From Archegozetes longisetosus (Eukaryota > Arthropoda > Arachnida > Sarcoptiformes > Trhypochthoniidae): DNA of 64,000 nt. This document shows positions 11,139-24,368 of the stretch, one piece after another. A model generated the notes under the pieces. That model searched no databases and was not told the DNA's origin. It saw only the letters and a list, made by a program, of their open reading frames with translations. Numbering within the stretch: the first letter of the stretch is position 1; each line of letters opens with the position of its first letter. The stretch spans positions 4,895,129 through 4,959,128 of the forward strand of contig JAEMBT020000007.1 in assembly GCA_018873245.2 (NCBI GenBank). Direction: 5' to 3'. The position numbers were made by a program, and so were the translations under genes.

Positions 11139-13238
11139 GTAAGTCAACGCAGTATTTTCATTGGCAGTTCTTAGCAACAATTGTTGTGCAACTTTACGCA
11201 TGTATACATTCAGACTTTCAACTTGAGAGCTACTTTTCTCTTAATCTTTTCAATAATGTTTCTAGTCAAGACTGTTATTTATGAGCATTTTCTTCTACCA
11301 AATCACTTGTACCATTTCAATTGACATAATGCTACTTGACTTAAATATATTATACTTATGTCCATTAAATCATTTATACTATTTCTTTTAGGAGAAAATA
11401 AGTCAAACTAAATAACTTGTATTAAACTTATTTTAAATTAAAACAAAAAGGAAAGTTGATGTTAGTTTTGTTTTGGCCTTGGCAAGAAAATCATATACTC
11501 TTTTAGATCACAAAATGCAATATAAGTATCACTTAAGAGCTTTGCTTCAACATCTTACAAGAGAAAGCAATCGTTCTGGACATCAAATTAACTATATTCC
11601 TAATGAGTTTTCTTTCATGTCATGTCATAAAACTAACGTCACAATTGGATCCTAAGCTTAATTGTTTAAATGCAGAAAAACTCAAGACTTGCGTTACTTT
11701 ATATGTCTTAGTTAGGTTAATATTGCAGATTTAATTCAATTTTCCTCTCATTGTCCTAAATGTCTTATTAGCTAAAAATCTCATCACGACTTACATAAGT
11801 ATTGGATTTCAATTTAAATAGCATTTTACGTGTTGATCGATATAAAAGTATTAGCGTAGAAATAAATTATGTTTTCAAGTTGACTTAAGTAACTATTGCT
11901 TCATATTTTAGACTGAAAAGTTCAAAAATAGACTTATTCCGAGAAATAGAAAGTATTCTATAAAGTTGTGACACGAATTTCAAAATAAATGGAAGTTTAT
12001 GAAATTCTAGAATTCTAACAGTACTCTCTAAAAATTACATTTTGAGAATTAAATTCACAATTAAATTGAGCTTTTATCTTTGTTCGACACAATTTACTGA
12101 TAAAAAGGCAATTTGAGAAAAGAAATTATATTGATTCATCTACTGAGTATACTTTCAGTTGCTCACTGATAGTGAGCATCATAGCAGGAGCTCATATGAC
12201 AGAAATTTATTTGGTTGGGAAAGGGAATATCATTTTCTGTATTATAGCGCATATATATAACAGTTAACTTAATTTCATGTTACTCTGTGTTATGTAATCT
12301 TACGCTGTACTGAAAGCTCTCCAACACTGTCGTAAATTATTTGAATCAAATTGATTTCTCTTCTCCTCAAAGGCATAATCATCTTTGTTTCAGCTGATAT
12401 CAATTACAGGAAAACAATATCTTTTATATATCTTACGAGCTTTCGCTTTCAATTTGAACCATGGTTTGAGAAATTACCCAAGTTTCTTTCTTCATTCTAA
12501 TGATTCATTTTCATAATTAAGTAGAAAACTATTGCTCACCTAATTAGCTTTAGTTTAAATTTACTTTTAATTATACTTGGTTTACTCTTGTTCTCATTCA
12601 TCTAGCATGTAAAATATGAAACATTTCTAAACTTGTAAAATTTTGATCTAAAATAACTTCCTTGATAAAATATTATCGATTGATTAATGAATATACAAAT
12701 AAAAATATCAATAAATGAATAATAGAAGAACTATTATCTCAAATAGAGGTTTTATTTATAGGACTTTCGCAGATATTGCAACAGAATTTTCCATACAATT
12801 TTCTCAATTCATTAATATTATTGATCAAAAGTACGCTTTAATATATTCACACCAGAAAAAGTTAATATTTTATGAAAAACTTAGTATAAAAAAATTCATG
12901 TTGTATGAATTTAATATTTTATGCTAGGAAAATTGATTTTTCCCATCTCAATTATTGTATCTTGTTTGCTGTCTATATAATTATAAATCTAATTCAGTCT
13001 CTTTTGGAAAACAGCAAGCTATCCTTTCCTCAGAAGATTCTAGCCATATCTTTATGAAGACTTTTCTGATTTATCTCCAACAGCATTATCATGTAATCAT
13101 ATGCATAAAATATTGATATAAGTTTATTACTATTTTGTGTTAAAACCTCAGTTCCACAAACGAAAGTGGCTTATAGTACAAGTATATAGTTAGCATTATT
13201 GATTTGGCCTTAATTCAAAGAACAACAAACATAAACAA

Positions 13239-13326
13239 AAATGTAAGCCTAAAGAATTGTATATATCTTATACTTATTGTTTGTTTTAGAGTTGCGAAAC
13301 TCAATTATATAGAAAGGCTTACATTT
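13239..13326. repeat. Short inverted repeat (hairpin element)
   Basis: AAATGTAAGCCT near 13240 is mirrored by AGGCTTACATTT ending about 13325, with roughly 60 bp between. This is probably a tiny non-autonomous element or a relic. Confidence 0.45.
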
Positions 13327-14507
13327 GTGTAAGCTTAACAATTCATGCTCTTCAATAGTGACTGGGTCAGAATTTTTAGTGTGGTAGCTCAAAGTTGGTT
13401 TACAATTAAGCTATATCAAATTAATACTATTGCAATGATAACTATTTCATTTAGCTATAAGCGACTATTGCAATTTAAGTAAAATTCACTTTATTTGTGA
13501 GAAAAAATACAATACTGTTTCAGTAAGATCGCTCATTATTTATAGTTTTGTAAAAGCTAAGGGGCCTGTGCCCCATAAGCTCTTACTGGCCTCGCTACTG
13601 TTTTTCAATGTTGAGTTTGATAAGTTTTGAGCTTCGGTTGAACACTACGCTTATATAGAAGAATGGTTATAAAGGCTTCAATATCTAGAGCGGACACAAA
13701 CTGTAAATAATAAATTAATATTCTGTTTTAGAAATTAATAAAGTTAAGAGAACATGAAATTTCCATCTCTTTATTAAGAATTTCATAGAAATTTCATTTG
13801 TTTTGGTGCTTTAATAGAAACTTAGTCCCAAATATAATTACGTGAAATCGCACGAAATAATTAAGGAAAATTAACATAAAATTCAATTAAACATAATGAA
13901 GAGAACACTTGACTCATTTTCAGCTCTTAGAATTGAGTAGTCAGGTTTTTTATCTGGGAAGAGGGCTAAATTTTAGTTACATGCTCTAATTTGTTGAAGA
14001 AAACTCATTTAAACGCTAGTGTCTATTCATTTTTTTTATCAAACCTCTTATTAATGTTTAACAATAGGCAATCGATTGATGCATCAAATAAATATAATTT
14101 CAAAGTTTTTGTCAGATTTCTTTCAGTACAGATCTACACTATAGCCTTAAAAAACCCTGGGGAATAGCCCCTAGCCTCCCGCTGGCTATGGCTGTCTCTT
14201 AGACTATTTCAGAAGTCATAAAAGTAGTTGAAGTTTTACAATTTGCGCCAAGGTATAATCAACTAATAAAGAGTTTGCGCTCCATTGGAGTAACATGTTT
14301 ATCCACATCTATAGATTAATGTACAATTTCTAATAACCATTTGTTCTACTTATTCCTTCAATTCTCGCTTATTTTATGAACAAATATTTTAGCATTACGT
14401 TATGTTTAAAGTTTGCAAAAGTTTTCAAACTTGAGATCGTTTTAAAATGTTTAATGCAATGAGTTATCTATTTTGAATTAATATTTGATTAATTAAATAG
14501 CGAAAAG

Positions 14508-16518
14508 ATGGAAGTGAGAGTAATTGAAAGGGATAACTGCGTGTCTTTTGTCAACGATTCATTAATAAACGACTTTATGATTATTATAGGCGATAAACAA
14601 ATAAGCGGTATATCTTATCATTTATTCATTTTTAATTATTCCTTAACTTTTCCTTAACTTATTTGTTTTTTATTATATTTCAGTCAACAAATCGGTTTTG
14701 ATATCAGAAAGTGATTACTTTAAAGCTATATTTGACAGCCAATGGATTGAAAGTAACACAAATTCCATAAAACTTCAACAAACTCTCTATAAACCATTCC
14801 TCACTGTCCTCAAGTTTGTTTATGGACTTCATCTTGATCACCAACAGTGGAACCAACTCAAGATTCAACAAATCAATGAGTCGATAATCATATCAAATAA
14901 ATATCAGTTTAATCGAGTTGAGAAGATGATGTCAAATATGATAATTGATAGGTTGCCGATGATTAGCGAAACCGATCAGAGTTTGCAAACAATTTTGGAT
15001 ATGCTTGAAATGTCCAAAATTAATAATTTATTGCATTTGACTAATGCTTGTCTTAATTATATAGATGAAAATGCTGACAAAATCCTTCAAGTCATTGATA
15101 AACATTTTATAATGCCTGAAATGATTTTACAAATAATAAGTCGCGACGAGTTTGGTGTCAAAGAAATCGATTTATTTAATGCTATAATTAATTGGATAAC
15201 AAGGTCTCGACAAAATTTCGGCAACAAGTTCTACGCATACGAACAGATACTTTTACAGTCGATACGTTTTGGGTCCATATCAGACAAAGACATGGAAAGT
15301 CACGTAAAGCCGACCTTAAGTGAAGTATTGAGTGATCGTATATTTAAAATAATTTCTGAATACATACTAAGAGGCAATTCAAACAAAAGCAATAGAGTCT
15401 GTGTTCAATCAGAAACGTGTTATTCTGCGAAGCTTAAAGAAGTAAAAAGTTCAGATGGTCCATTATACTTAAGTCTTCTACCTCCAACTGCACAACAGTT
15501 AGAGCTCTTTTATGGATTGGAAACAATGGAAATACTTGGACCTTGTTTCAAATATACTTTTGACTTGCAATTAATGACTAAAATTAATTTCGTTGAATTT
15601 CGTATAATTCCTTACAGAACATCGGTTTTTGGTTTGGACAGAATACTAATGGATTATGTGATCGAAGTTCGAGACACTGATCTGAATGGTGAAGAAAAGT
15701 GGCAACAAGTTGTAACTCTTCATAAATATGATTTCATTGGTTTGCAGCAGATTTATTTTGGAGAAGTTCTTACTAATGGTATTCGTATAGCTCATTTAAT
15801 GAGTAGTGAACTACTATTCGAAATTCCTTCAATTTCCTACAAATACACGAAAGATCCTCAGAAGTTATTTCATAATATCATTCAGCCTCTCAATGATATC
15901 ACTGCTATTGAGGGAACAAAATGTTTGCTTATAATTGGCGGAAAAGAGGAATTGATCACTAACTATATACTTAAAGATAATGATAAGGAATCAATTAAAG
16001 ATAGCTCTACTTTATTGCATAGAATGGAGAATTTGAATCAGTCTGATGACTATGAGACCTATTATTACGTAAAATTTTCTCAACCCTTTGTTATTGATTC
16101 GTTTCAATTCGATCTAATGCTAGGGAATGATGGACCTTCCTCATTCCAGGCTGTAATTGAAATCTTCATATTAAATGGTTGTTCAAGTGACCAGACAATT
16201 AATTTTAGACATTGGGTCAAAGTCTCTGAAGGCTTAGTTGAAGATTGTGTCAGTTGTAATGTTGAGTTTGATTTGCAAGCAGTTTCTGTCATAAAGATCT
16301 GCGGATTTCGGTTCAGAAAAAATGACAGAGACTTTAGAATCCCATTACATATAAGTCGTGTTAGAGTTCCTATTGATCATTTTAGTGATCAGTGGCTTAA
16401 TGGCAAAACTCTGTCCATACCGTCAAATGATGAAAGTATTGCTAGTGAGATGTTGTCATGTTTCCGCAGTCCTGTTCAGTCGAATCAATTGTACTTAAGT
16501 TTAGTACTGGATGACTGA
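14508..16518 (+). CDS. BTB-BACK-discoidin domain protein, BTBD9-like, two exons
   Basis: Exon 1 is 14508-14607 and exon 2 is 14684-16518 (stop TGA), separated by a 76-bp intron (AGCG|GTATAT ... TTTCAG). Both are phase 1, giving 644 residues. A BTB fold spans about residues 18-115 (NDFMIIIGDKQISVNKSVL then ESDYFKAIFDSQWIES). A BACK domain follows at about 125-240, and two F5/8C-like (discoidin) segments at about 265-390 and 420-595. This order and length match BTBD9 (about 612 residues). BTBD9-type proteins are thought to act as substrate adaptors for Cullin-3 ubiquitin ligases. The N-terminus is short and the sequence diverged, so this may be a paralogue rather than the orthologue. The long second exon without further introns is notable. 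Confidence 0.8.
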
Positions 16519-17406
16519 TATTGTCAAATATATAGATGATTATTTAGTTTTTGATGTTGAAGCAGTTATAAAATGTGAATCATAATAATGATTTGATTTT
16601 CTAGTCGATAACTATTAGGGCGTAGAATTACAATCGAATTATAATATTTTATATCAATATATAAACATGTTTCAGATTTAAACTTGTTGCTCACTTTACA
16701 TTACTAAACAAAACTGTTGAAAATTTTATATATTGTTAAAACGTGTTTGTGATAACTGTATTAAATATATTTTTTAAATGATTGTTAAATAAATAACAGA
16801 TTTTAATTATAAGTTGTAAAAGTTAGATTGTTTACGATAATAAACTTGAAAAGTTTAATAAATGACGAAAATATTTGTGATTTTATGAAACTTATTAACT
16901 GCTGATATAACTATTAAATTAATTTTCAATTTGATATAAAAGTGAAAACTAATTTATGTGAAGTAATTAATGAGCTAATCAGACTCTGGGCTCAGCTCAA
17001 GAGCCTTTTCGAGCCTACAGGCTCAGGCATAAGATTTTCGAGTCTATGCACTTTATTAGAAATAATCCGATTCAAGAAATAATAATTTAAAGAGACATCA
17101 ATTATAATAATTGGCAGAAAATAAATTTCAACCAATTATAAAATAAATTTAATGAATCGAAGATGTTTCTAAAGAGAATTTTAATAAATTAAGATAAAAT
17201 TGTAAGCTACTAATTCTAGTTAATAATTGATTTTTGAGGAGCTATCAAACTTTGAAAATTGCGCTTTTCGTTAGGCCGGTGCACGTCAAATACATAGATA
17301 GCATGTGACAAAATATCAAACAGTATTTCATCACTAAGTAATTGAATACTCCTTAAAAGAATTCTCATTGTCAGTAAGTGTTTAAGTGTTATTGAATTAA
17401 CATCGA
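16519..17406. other. Intergenic between BTBD9-like gene and PNKP
   Basis: AT-rich, with the 3' UTR of the upstream gene and the promoter of PNKP. A GC-rich patch at 16980-17045 contains GAGCC/GGCTC inverted motifs (CTCAGCTCAAGAGCC, GAGCCTACAGGCTC) and may be a short hairpin relic. No gene seen. Confidence 0.4.
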
Positions 17407-19121
17407 ATGATGTCTGCGTTTTGTCGACTATTAAGTACTATAGAAGGCATTCCAAACCAAAACGTATCAATAGGCAGTTCAGTAACAATCGGTCGGAACA
17501 GAGAGTGTCGAATAAGAGATATAAAGTGTTCGCGAAGTTATTGTGAAGTAAGCTTGAACGATGAAAATAATATTGTAGTTAAATATAATAAAACTGGTTC
17601 CACTCAAAGTCTCTCTAATGGAGACTTTGTTACTGGTCCTGGATTTCAATACAAGGTTGTTATTATTCATCATGCTCATCAGTCTAATGAGTTAAGTCAC
17701 AATCAGTCGAATGGTCAATTGAATAATCACTCAAATGGTCTATTGAATAATCACTCAAATGGTATAGTGACGACTAAACAAGAAACCGATGATGACGTCT
17801 TTTCGTACCAAGATTTACTCAACCCATTAATACATAATCCAAGTAATGAATATTTTCTAAACTCGAGTCAATCGATTCGTTCATTACTTAATTAGTTTAA
17901 TATTTTATTTAATTAGTTAGTGCCCAAACTGTATGGCAAGTGTCGTGTTTAGGTCGAGTACATATTTGCAAATTTCTCGGTGGTGGTCAAACCTCTCGAT
18001 TCATCGCTGCCTTCGATTTTGACGGCACTTTAGTTGCTCCTAAATCAGGAAATAAGTACCCTATCGATGCAGATGACTGGAAACTTTTAGATAAATCATT
18101 GCCTCAAAAGATTGAGAAATATGTCAAAAATGGCTATCGATTTGTCGTCGTTTCCAATCAATTGGGTTTAAGTCAAGGAAGAATGAAATTAGAAGAGATT
18201 AAGCACAGATTTGAGGCTGCGCTCGGTGCCATCGGTTGTCCGTGTCTTGTGTTGATCGCTGCCTTCGATGACATCTATCGTAAACCTCGTCCCGGATTGT
18301 GGCAACTCTTGAGCAATGAGTCGAATGATGTATCAATTGATACGACGAGTAGTTTTTATGTCGGAGACGCAGCTGGAAGAAAAAAGCAATTAAATGGTAA
18401 ATCAGACCATAGTGCTGTTGACCTTTTATTTGCCGCTAACAATGGTCTTCCGTTTTTAACTCCCGAACGCTTTTTGAGTGATATTAAACCCAAAGCTTGG
18501 GATTCGTCTAAGAAGACTTATTCGGGTTTTAATATCTCAACTTTTCACCCTTTCAGAAGTGATAAGAATTTTATTGCGACTAAAATTGGTTGCAATCTAG
18601 AGTTCAAAGATATTAGTGAATTGTTGAGCAGCTATTCGGGTAAACTTCACTCAATTATATTTTGTGGTTTACCTGCTTCAGGAAAGTCTTCATTCTATTT
18701 GAATTATTTGGAAAGATTGGGCTATTCTTATGTGTCAAGAGATCAGCTGAAAACTATGGATAAGTGTCAGAAAAAAATTGAGAAAGTTTTAGGAAGGAAA
18801 CAAAATTGTGTTATCGATAATATTAATGTTGACCTGGCCTCAAGAAGTAAATGGATAGCTCTGTCGAAACGGTATTCTGCCATTCCTATACTTTTCTACT
18901 TTGAAACTATTGTCGAACAAGCTCTACATAATAATGCTTTCAGAAGAATTATCGGTGTCAATTCTCCCGTCACTGATCTTGTCATCAGATCACAAAATAA
19001 AAACTTAGTTAAGCCAATGATTAATGAAGGATTCGAGTCGATCTATAAAATTAATTTTGTTCCTAAATTTTCGAATAAAGATCACGAAAGCCTGTACTAT
19101 ATGTATTTGTCTGAAAGATAA
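17407..19121 (+). CDS. PNKP: Bifunctional polynucleotide phosphatase/kinase, two exons
   Basis: Exon 1 is 17407-17842 and exon 2 is 17917-19121 (stop TAA), joined over a 74-bp intron (CCAA|GTAATG ... TTAATTAG). Phase 1 matches and the product is 546 residues; human PNKP has 521. It repairs DNA ends by removing 3'-phosphate and adding 5'-phosphate in single-strand and double-strand break repair. An N-terminal FHA domain (about 1-85) has GRNRECRI and DIKCSRSYCEV, which binds phosphorylated XRCC1/XRCC4. A linker has Asn/Ser-rich LNNHSNG repeats (about 98-120). The phosphatase motif FDFDGT (Asp179, Asp181) follows, then KPRPG and YVGDAAGR. The kinase P-loop is GLPASGKSS, with VIDNINVD behind it. 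All catalytic motifs are present. The weak point is the intron; the separate frames read as one protein only with it. Confidence 0.88.
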
Positions 19122-19474
19122 AATAGACTGAAATATATCGAGCTTTGACTTAATAATTGAAGACATTGTTAGAACAGATGTATAACTTTCAATGTCTTCC
19201 TTTATTATAATTAGTATTTAATCATGATTAGAAAGATATATAATAACCATGAGTAATAATATGATAAATATTTTTAAACAATGATAACTTTTACTATTTT
19301 TCTGTTATTGCACTCAATGACTATTGTCATTAATTGTTTGTTAAGTCTAAAAAGTAATAAAATTTCAATTAATTATATATGAGAAGCAGTAATGAATTTC
19401 GAACTAATAATTAATGATCAAATTAAAGTATCATTTCTGATGCTAAGCACTAGACTGTTGGGTAGATCTATGTG
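19122..19474. other. Intergenic, 3' of PNKP
   Basis: AT-rich DNA that should hold the PNKP 3' UTR and poly(A) region. No gene or repeat seen. Confidence 0.4.
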
Positions 19475-20820
19475 ATTAACAATTTTGCTACCTTTAGATC
19501 AATTCTGAGCACTTATATGAATGAAACAATTAGGAAGATTTGGTGCAAACTCTACGATTTGATTGACACCAATTTGAGACATTGGTTTGGCATAGGTGAG
19601 AAATATATCGAGTTGGTTAAGTTGATTGCAATTCTTCAAAACATTAACAATATCCTTATGACATGCGTCATAAGTACTAATTGTAAGCTTTATGATTCGA
19701 CTTAATCCGGAAAATCTGGTCCAAACGTTTGTATCAATCATGTCACGCGATTCAAGCCATCTCTTATACACTTCAAGTCCAACAAAACAGTTTTGATATT
19801 AGACCAAAACAGATGGATATTATTCAATGGATTTCCAGTCAAGAGAACATTGGATCCAATTTTGAATGTCCTAAGTTTATAGCAGCCTTTCATATTGCAG
19901 AGCATCATTTCATCATTAATCAAAGACTTTCTCAGCTTTTCATGAACTTTGAGAGACACCAAATTGTTCCAAAAGTTTCAACAAAGCCAAATTAATTGTC
20001 GATATGATCACTTTTAAACTGACTTGAAGCTCTTTTAATGCTAGCATCTTGTAGCGAAGTCTGGGTAATGAATACCTGTAAACAAATATGCTGTTTAAAC
20101 ACAATCGTTTTAAATTAAGACTTTCATTACTAATCAAACTCTCAACAAATCTTCTGATTTCCATTTCGAGTCACTTCAAACGAAATATCGATATTCAATG
20201 ACCACATATTTAGTCCCAAATGTTTTATCAAGTCTTGTCTGATGTCTTTAAGAAAATGGATTTTCAAGCTCTGAAACTGTTTCGGACTTAATTTTAGTCA
20301 ACCGCTGACCGCCCGCTGACACTTAAATGAGTGTCAAATTTGTGAATCTCTTCGATAATACTTCCGTCATATGAACAGAAGCCGAGTTGTCATCATTTAA
20401 AATATTCTAATGATTGAGAACCAATTCCTTAACATTCTTACATTTATCTGCTATTACCCAAAGCAACAAATTTGAGATTTTTTGGTTCAAAAATGGGATA
20501 CTTCTCAAGTTTGGACAACTTGAAAATATTTTTGAATATTTTGCGAAAAAATGACTTGAACTCAATTGGATTGTTGTTTTTGTTTCTGGACTTTCATCTA
20601 AACCATACTGAAAGTCCTGGAATTGGAATTCAATAACCCGTTATCTCTTCAATAGATCCTTCAAGATACCAAACAAGTTGTTTGATACTGAAATATCTTA
20701 CGAGTCGAGACAGAATTTCTATATGAAGCCTTCTGACGTTTATTGAATTGGGAGATGCGTCTCATTATCTTTTAGCCACATTTTTAACAATTTCTGAATT
20801 ATTCTCTTTAGTTGTAATGA
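19475..20820 (-). pseudogene. Decayed F-box/leucine-rich-repeat-like gene
   Basis: On the minus strand, three overlapping open frames (20164-19940, 19962-19738, 19771-19499) read as consecutive pieces of one Leu-rich protein interrupted by frame changes and stops. They contain RRFVESLISNESLNLKRLCL, HEKLRKSLINDEMMLCNMKG and IVNVLKNCNQLNQLDIFL. Farther upstream, about 20770-20640 reads RRLHIEILSRLVRYFSIKQL, which resembles an F-box (LPxEIL...L), before a stop. The spacing of Leu and the F-box-like start suggest an F-box/LRR substrate adaptor that has decayed. Family assignment is tentative. Confidence 0.45.
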
Positions 20821-20872
20821 ATTTAGAACTTTGAGTGCTTCAAATCAAGTTCTTAGTGAGGCACTTTTACAA

Positions 20873-20900
20873 TAGGTTAGGTTAGGTTAGGTTAGGTTAT
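20873..20900. repeat. Interstitial TTAGG telomere-type repeat
   Basis: About five perfect tandem TTAGG units. TTAGG is the canonical telomere unit of many arthropods. The block is short and internal, so it is an interstitial repeat and not a chromosome end. Single or double TTAGG units also occur near 25825 and 35885. Confidence 0.85.
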
Positions 20901-23095
20901 TTTCCAAACTTTTCCTAACAATAATTAATGTATCACGAGATAGGGATCAAAATCTTTTTCATTATGCAAAATACATTAAAACTAAAAGTTGAAAGTACTT
21001 CAGAAGTGCTTGAGTACTTTTAGAGTTAATTAAAAATTTTCTCTGACAGAAGAGATGATAGAAATTACTACTAGTAGAGAAGTTGTAATAAAAATAAGCC
21101 TAATTATATTGAGTTGGCTTTTAGGTATTTCATTTGATTGTGTCGTTTTATCTCTAGCCTTATATCGCAAATCATGTTAATTTTAACTGATCTGACAATC
21201 ATTTTTAATGTTAAGCGAGTCTGCTTCGTAACGATAGTCTGTCTCATATTTTAGATAAAAAAATTGCTATAAATGCCGAAATAAGAAAAGTTATTTGTTT
21301 TTATGGGATAAGTTCTTATTACAAGAACTCATTCGCATATAGAAGAATTATGAATAAACTTTCTAAAATGTTTAATAAGCTTTACAGAATACCTATAAAT
21401 TACTAAATAAGAGTGGATTTATCGCTTAAAATCAAAGTTGATATAATATTAAATGAATTGAATAAGTGTTGCAATTTATTAAGATATGACAATCAAATTT
21501 AAAGGCAATGCTTATTTTAAAAAGTAAATCGATTTAAGTCAATTCTTAAGTGAAAAAGTAGAAAATATTCTATTATTAGTTGTGCTCCTAAATATGATTT
21601 TCAGTGATACTTAGCCTTAATTTAGACATGATTTTGAAGAATAATAAGGGTAACTTTGAGAAAGTTTGTTGATTCTCTGTTTACCAAACCTTACTACCTT
21701 CGAGCCAATTGATCTGACCGATTTAATGTTACTCTCCAGTTTATATCAATTGCAATAAGTTTTAGACGATTTTAAGAGTATTACAAACAATCAGTTTTAT
21801 TTGATTAATAGATTTTAACTTCTGTTGTCTAAGGCTAAGGAAAAATAAACAAATAAGAAATTGATTTATTGCAACAAATAATTAACCAAAACGTTGAATT
21901 GTCAGAAGAGCATAATTGAATTAATTTCACTTTTGATCGATTGGATTTACAATAAATCATTTGAGAATATAATGAATTTTTAAATGAATAAATAATTAGA
22001 TTGTTTTGTTCTTATTACTTCATTCAATTATCTTCTAATAGTAATTTGTTTTCGTACTAAACTAATTAGCTTGCTTTTTTGTAGTTTTGCTTTTTTTGCT
22101 AAACTGGTTACTAATTAATTGAATTAGTATTAATGATCGCTTTCGTCATTTGTTTCGACTGTTTTTATCCAATTGCTAATCAGTCAAATAAGCAATACAC
22201 TAAAGAGTTATAATCAATATGAAATCATATTAATTTCTATAATTGTATCCCAGTTTGTACAATCAAAAACTTCATAATCCGCAATAGTTACAAGATAAAG
22301 CAGCTTGTTGTGTCAACTTTCCTGTCATGCGCGTCAATTTGTTGCCAAATTTAGTTAACTTTGATTACTATATGGACTATTCTATGATTTTGTTAATATT
22401 TGCAGTATTGTGGTCTAATGGAAAGCGTCACATCACAACAAATCCCTTTTGGTTGCTATCAGCGATTATCTAGCTTTTAAAAATATGTATCACTCTATGA
22501 GTGCTTTCAATACCTATTCGAGTCAATGGCAAAAGTGAATTCTAGCCAAACTGAAGAGCATTTCTATTGGAGTATGTCTTGTTTTTAGGCCAATATTGCT
22601 TAAAAGCAAGCTTCAGCTTCAAATCTCTTAATGCTAAAGAGTTTCATGAATATAATCGAGAGAATAGACTTTAATGAAGATTTCAAAAATTATAAAACTT
22701 TTTATTTAAGCTTTGTTTTGCTTTAAGACTGAGAAGTCAGTTGACTTAAATAGATGATAATTAAAACAAAATGATTTTAATGAACATTAAGTTTTCAAAT
22801 AAAGCTTAAATCGATAATAAAATGCAATAATTATACAAATATAATATGAAAATTTAAACTCTAAATACAAAACATAGTTCGAATACTATCTGAAGAAGTT
22901 GAAGAAGTTTACAGGAGTTGAACTAGTTCAAATTTTATTTAATATGAATGATAGTTGTTAAAAGGAAGAGATAAATATATTTGTAAAAAGAAGTATAAAG
23001 AAACTCTTTTGCACTCGACATTTACAAGTCAAATAACCATACTATACGATAAATAAGTTCTGGTAAACTTGTCCATTTCTACCATTAGTATTGCT
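20901..23095. other. Intergenic, mostly featureless
   Basis: AT-rich with no coding exon. It contains MITE copy B (22282-22458) and the 3' UTR of tetraspanin 1 next to 23095. Nothing else is supported. Confidence 0.4.
22282..22458 (-). mobile_element. MITE copy B of the GCAACCAGAA family
   Basis: In inverted orientation to the copies at 43125 and 10685, this has CCTGTCATGCGCGTCAATTT, TTGTTGCCAAATTTAG, TGGTCTAATGGAAAGCGT and, at its end, CACAACAAATCCC then TTTTGGTTGCTA. Order and length match copies A and C. Confidence 0.75.
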
Positions 23096-24368
23096 TTAGC
23101 TGGAATAAGCTTTTTCTTCCTGCCTCATCGCGAAGAACAGGCATATCGTGAATATGATGGCCCCAAGTTTCACAAGTATTAGAGAAACGCACACTCCACC
23201 GATAGCTCCACCGCGGATTTCTAAAAATCGACGTAAGTTTTCTCCACAACTCTATTATGAAAGGAAGGAAAATGAAACAAAAATCAATTCAAGTTGAACA
23301 ACTCTCCAAGTTAATCATCTCAAACTTGCAAGTGCTTTGACTGACCCTAATGTTTATGTTGTTAGTCCGATCACTATTACAAGAAGCAGGTATGTCCTGC
23401 TTAACTTTCTGATAATCCAAGAATGTTTCGGCTCCACAGCATTCCAACTGATGTTTAAAATAGAATCAATAGAACTAAGCGTTAGTTCGTGACTGTATGA
23501 TTGCATTCTTGATATACCTTTAATTGAATGAGGTCTAGGAAACGACGCGAGTTGTCGTCGTATGGGCGACGGTCGATATGCCATTTGATCTCTTCTGACA
23601 AAACATTTTGAAGCTTAAATAGAGTAAAAGGAATGATGTTTAAAAATCTAAAAAAATTTTGCTTGCTTATTAATCATTACTCTATCTCCGCCTGCGATCT
23701 TCCAGACAAGAACAGTGGCAGCGATTTCAAGAATTATGGCAATTGCGGTAATGACGAAGTACTAAATCAAAATTCAAATCAAATATTACTTCAAATAATA
23801 CTTTAAGCTTCTGTGATGTCATTGGAAAAGAGTGACATATTTTAAATATGGATAAATAATTTTTGAGCTGAAAATACGGTGTCAAAGGTAGTTAAACGGC
23901 ATTACAACAAGGTTTAGACTTACGGCTAGTAACATGCACGGACTTTCCATGGCTGCTCCAAGACATCCTAAGAAGCCAATAATGAGAATGAGGGCTCCGG
24001 CAGTCATACAGATGTAACAGGCAAAATAATATCTTTCAATATCCAAATTGTCCGTATATTCCCAAAGACCTCCATCTCCTCTCACCCAAATCGCTACTCC
24101 TAACAGAACTGCACCTAGAGTCTTGATTTAAAATAATTTTTGAAAAATTATCAACTAATTTATAATTAAATCTCATAATTATTTTTGAAAAATCAATATA
24201 ATTTAACCTTAAGAACTTTTAAATTGAAAAAATCATTAAATCATAGCAAAAGCCGTTGGGCCACACCTTTATTTGCAATATAAAAGTTTTGTTTCTTACC
24301 CAAATTATAAAATTGATGGCGAATATAATGTATTTAATACAAGCCACTGCTGGATCTAAAGTTGTCAT
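23096..24368 (-). CDS. Tetraspanin 1, six exons
   Basis: Exons: 24368-24300, 24121-23924, 23761-23681, 23589-23518, 23447-23346 and 23251-23096 (stop TAA). All junctions are phase 0 and the product is 225 residues. Four membrane segments are visible: TM1 in exon 1 running into exon 2, TM2 (about 55-75, GALILIIGFLGCLGA), TM3 (exon 3, VITAIAIILEIAATVLV) and TM4 (last exon). The large extracellular loop has ECCG, one further Cys (ASC) and SCGENL, so four cysteines. Tetraspanins organise membrane microdomains by binding integrins and other partners. The start of exon 4 (acceptor AGAG|ATC) was chosen because it keeps the frame; an upstream AG would break it. The subfamily is not determined. Confidence 0.88.

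Larger units (their letters stand above)
8967..14507. other. Gene-poor interval
   Basis: About 5.5 kb of AT-rich DNA without a convincing gene. It holds one exon-like segment (11036-11138), a MITE copy (10685-10851), a short hairpin element (13239-13326) and two GC-rich patches near 13560-13600 and 14150-14200. It must also carry the promoters of the divergent genes on either side. Open frames such as 9755-9952 (-), 11473-11655 (+) and 12715-12927 (+) have no recognisable domain and are treated as chance. Confidence 0.4.

Noticed and set aside
13560-14200. GC-rich patches (GGGGCCTGTGCCCC at about 13561 and CCCTGGGGAATAGCCCC at about 14155)
   Set aside because: They look like hairpin cores of old transposons but no ends or second arm could be defined, so no element was called.
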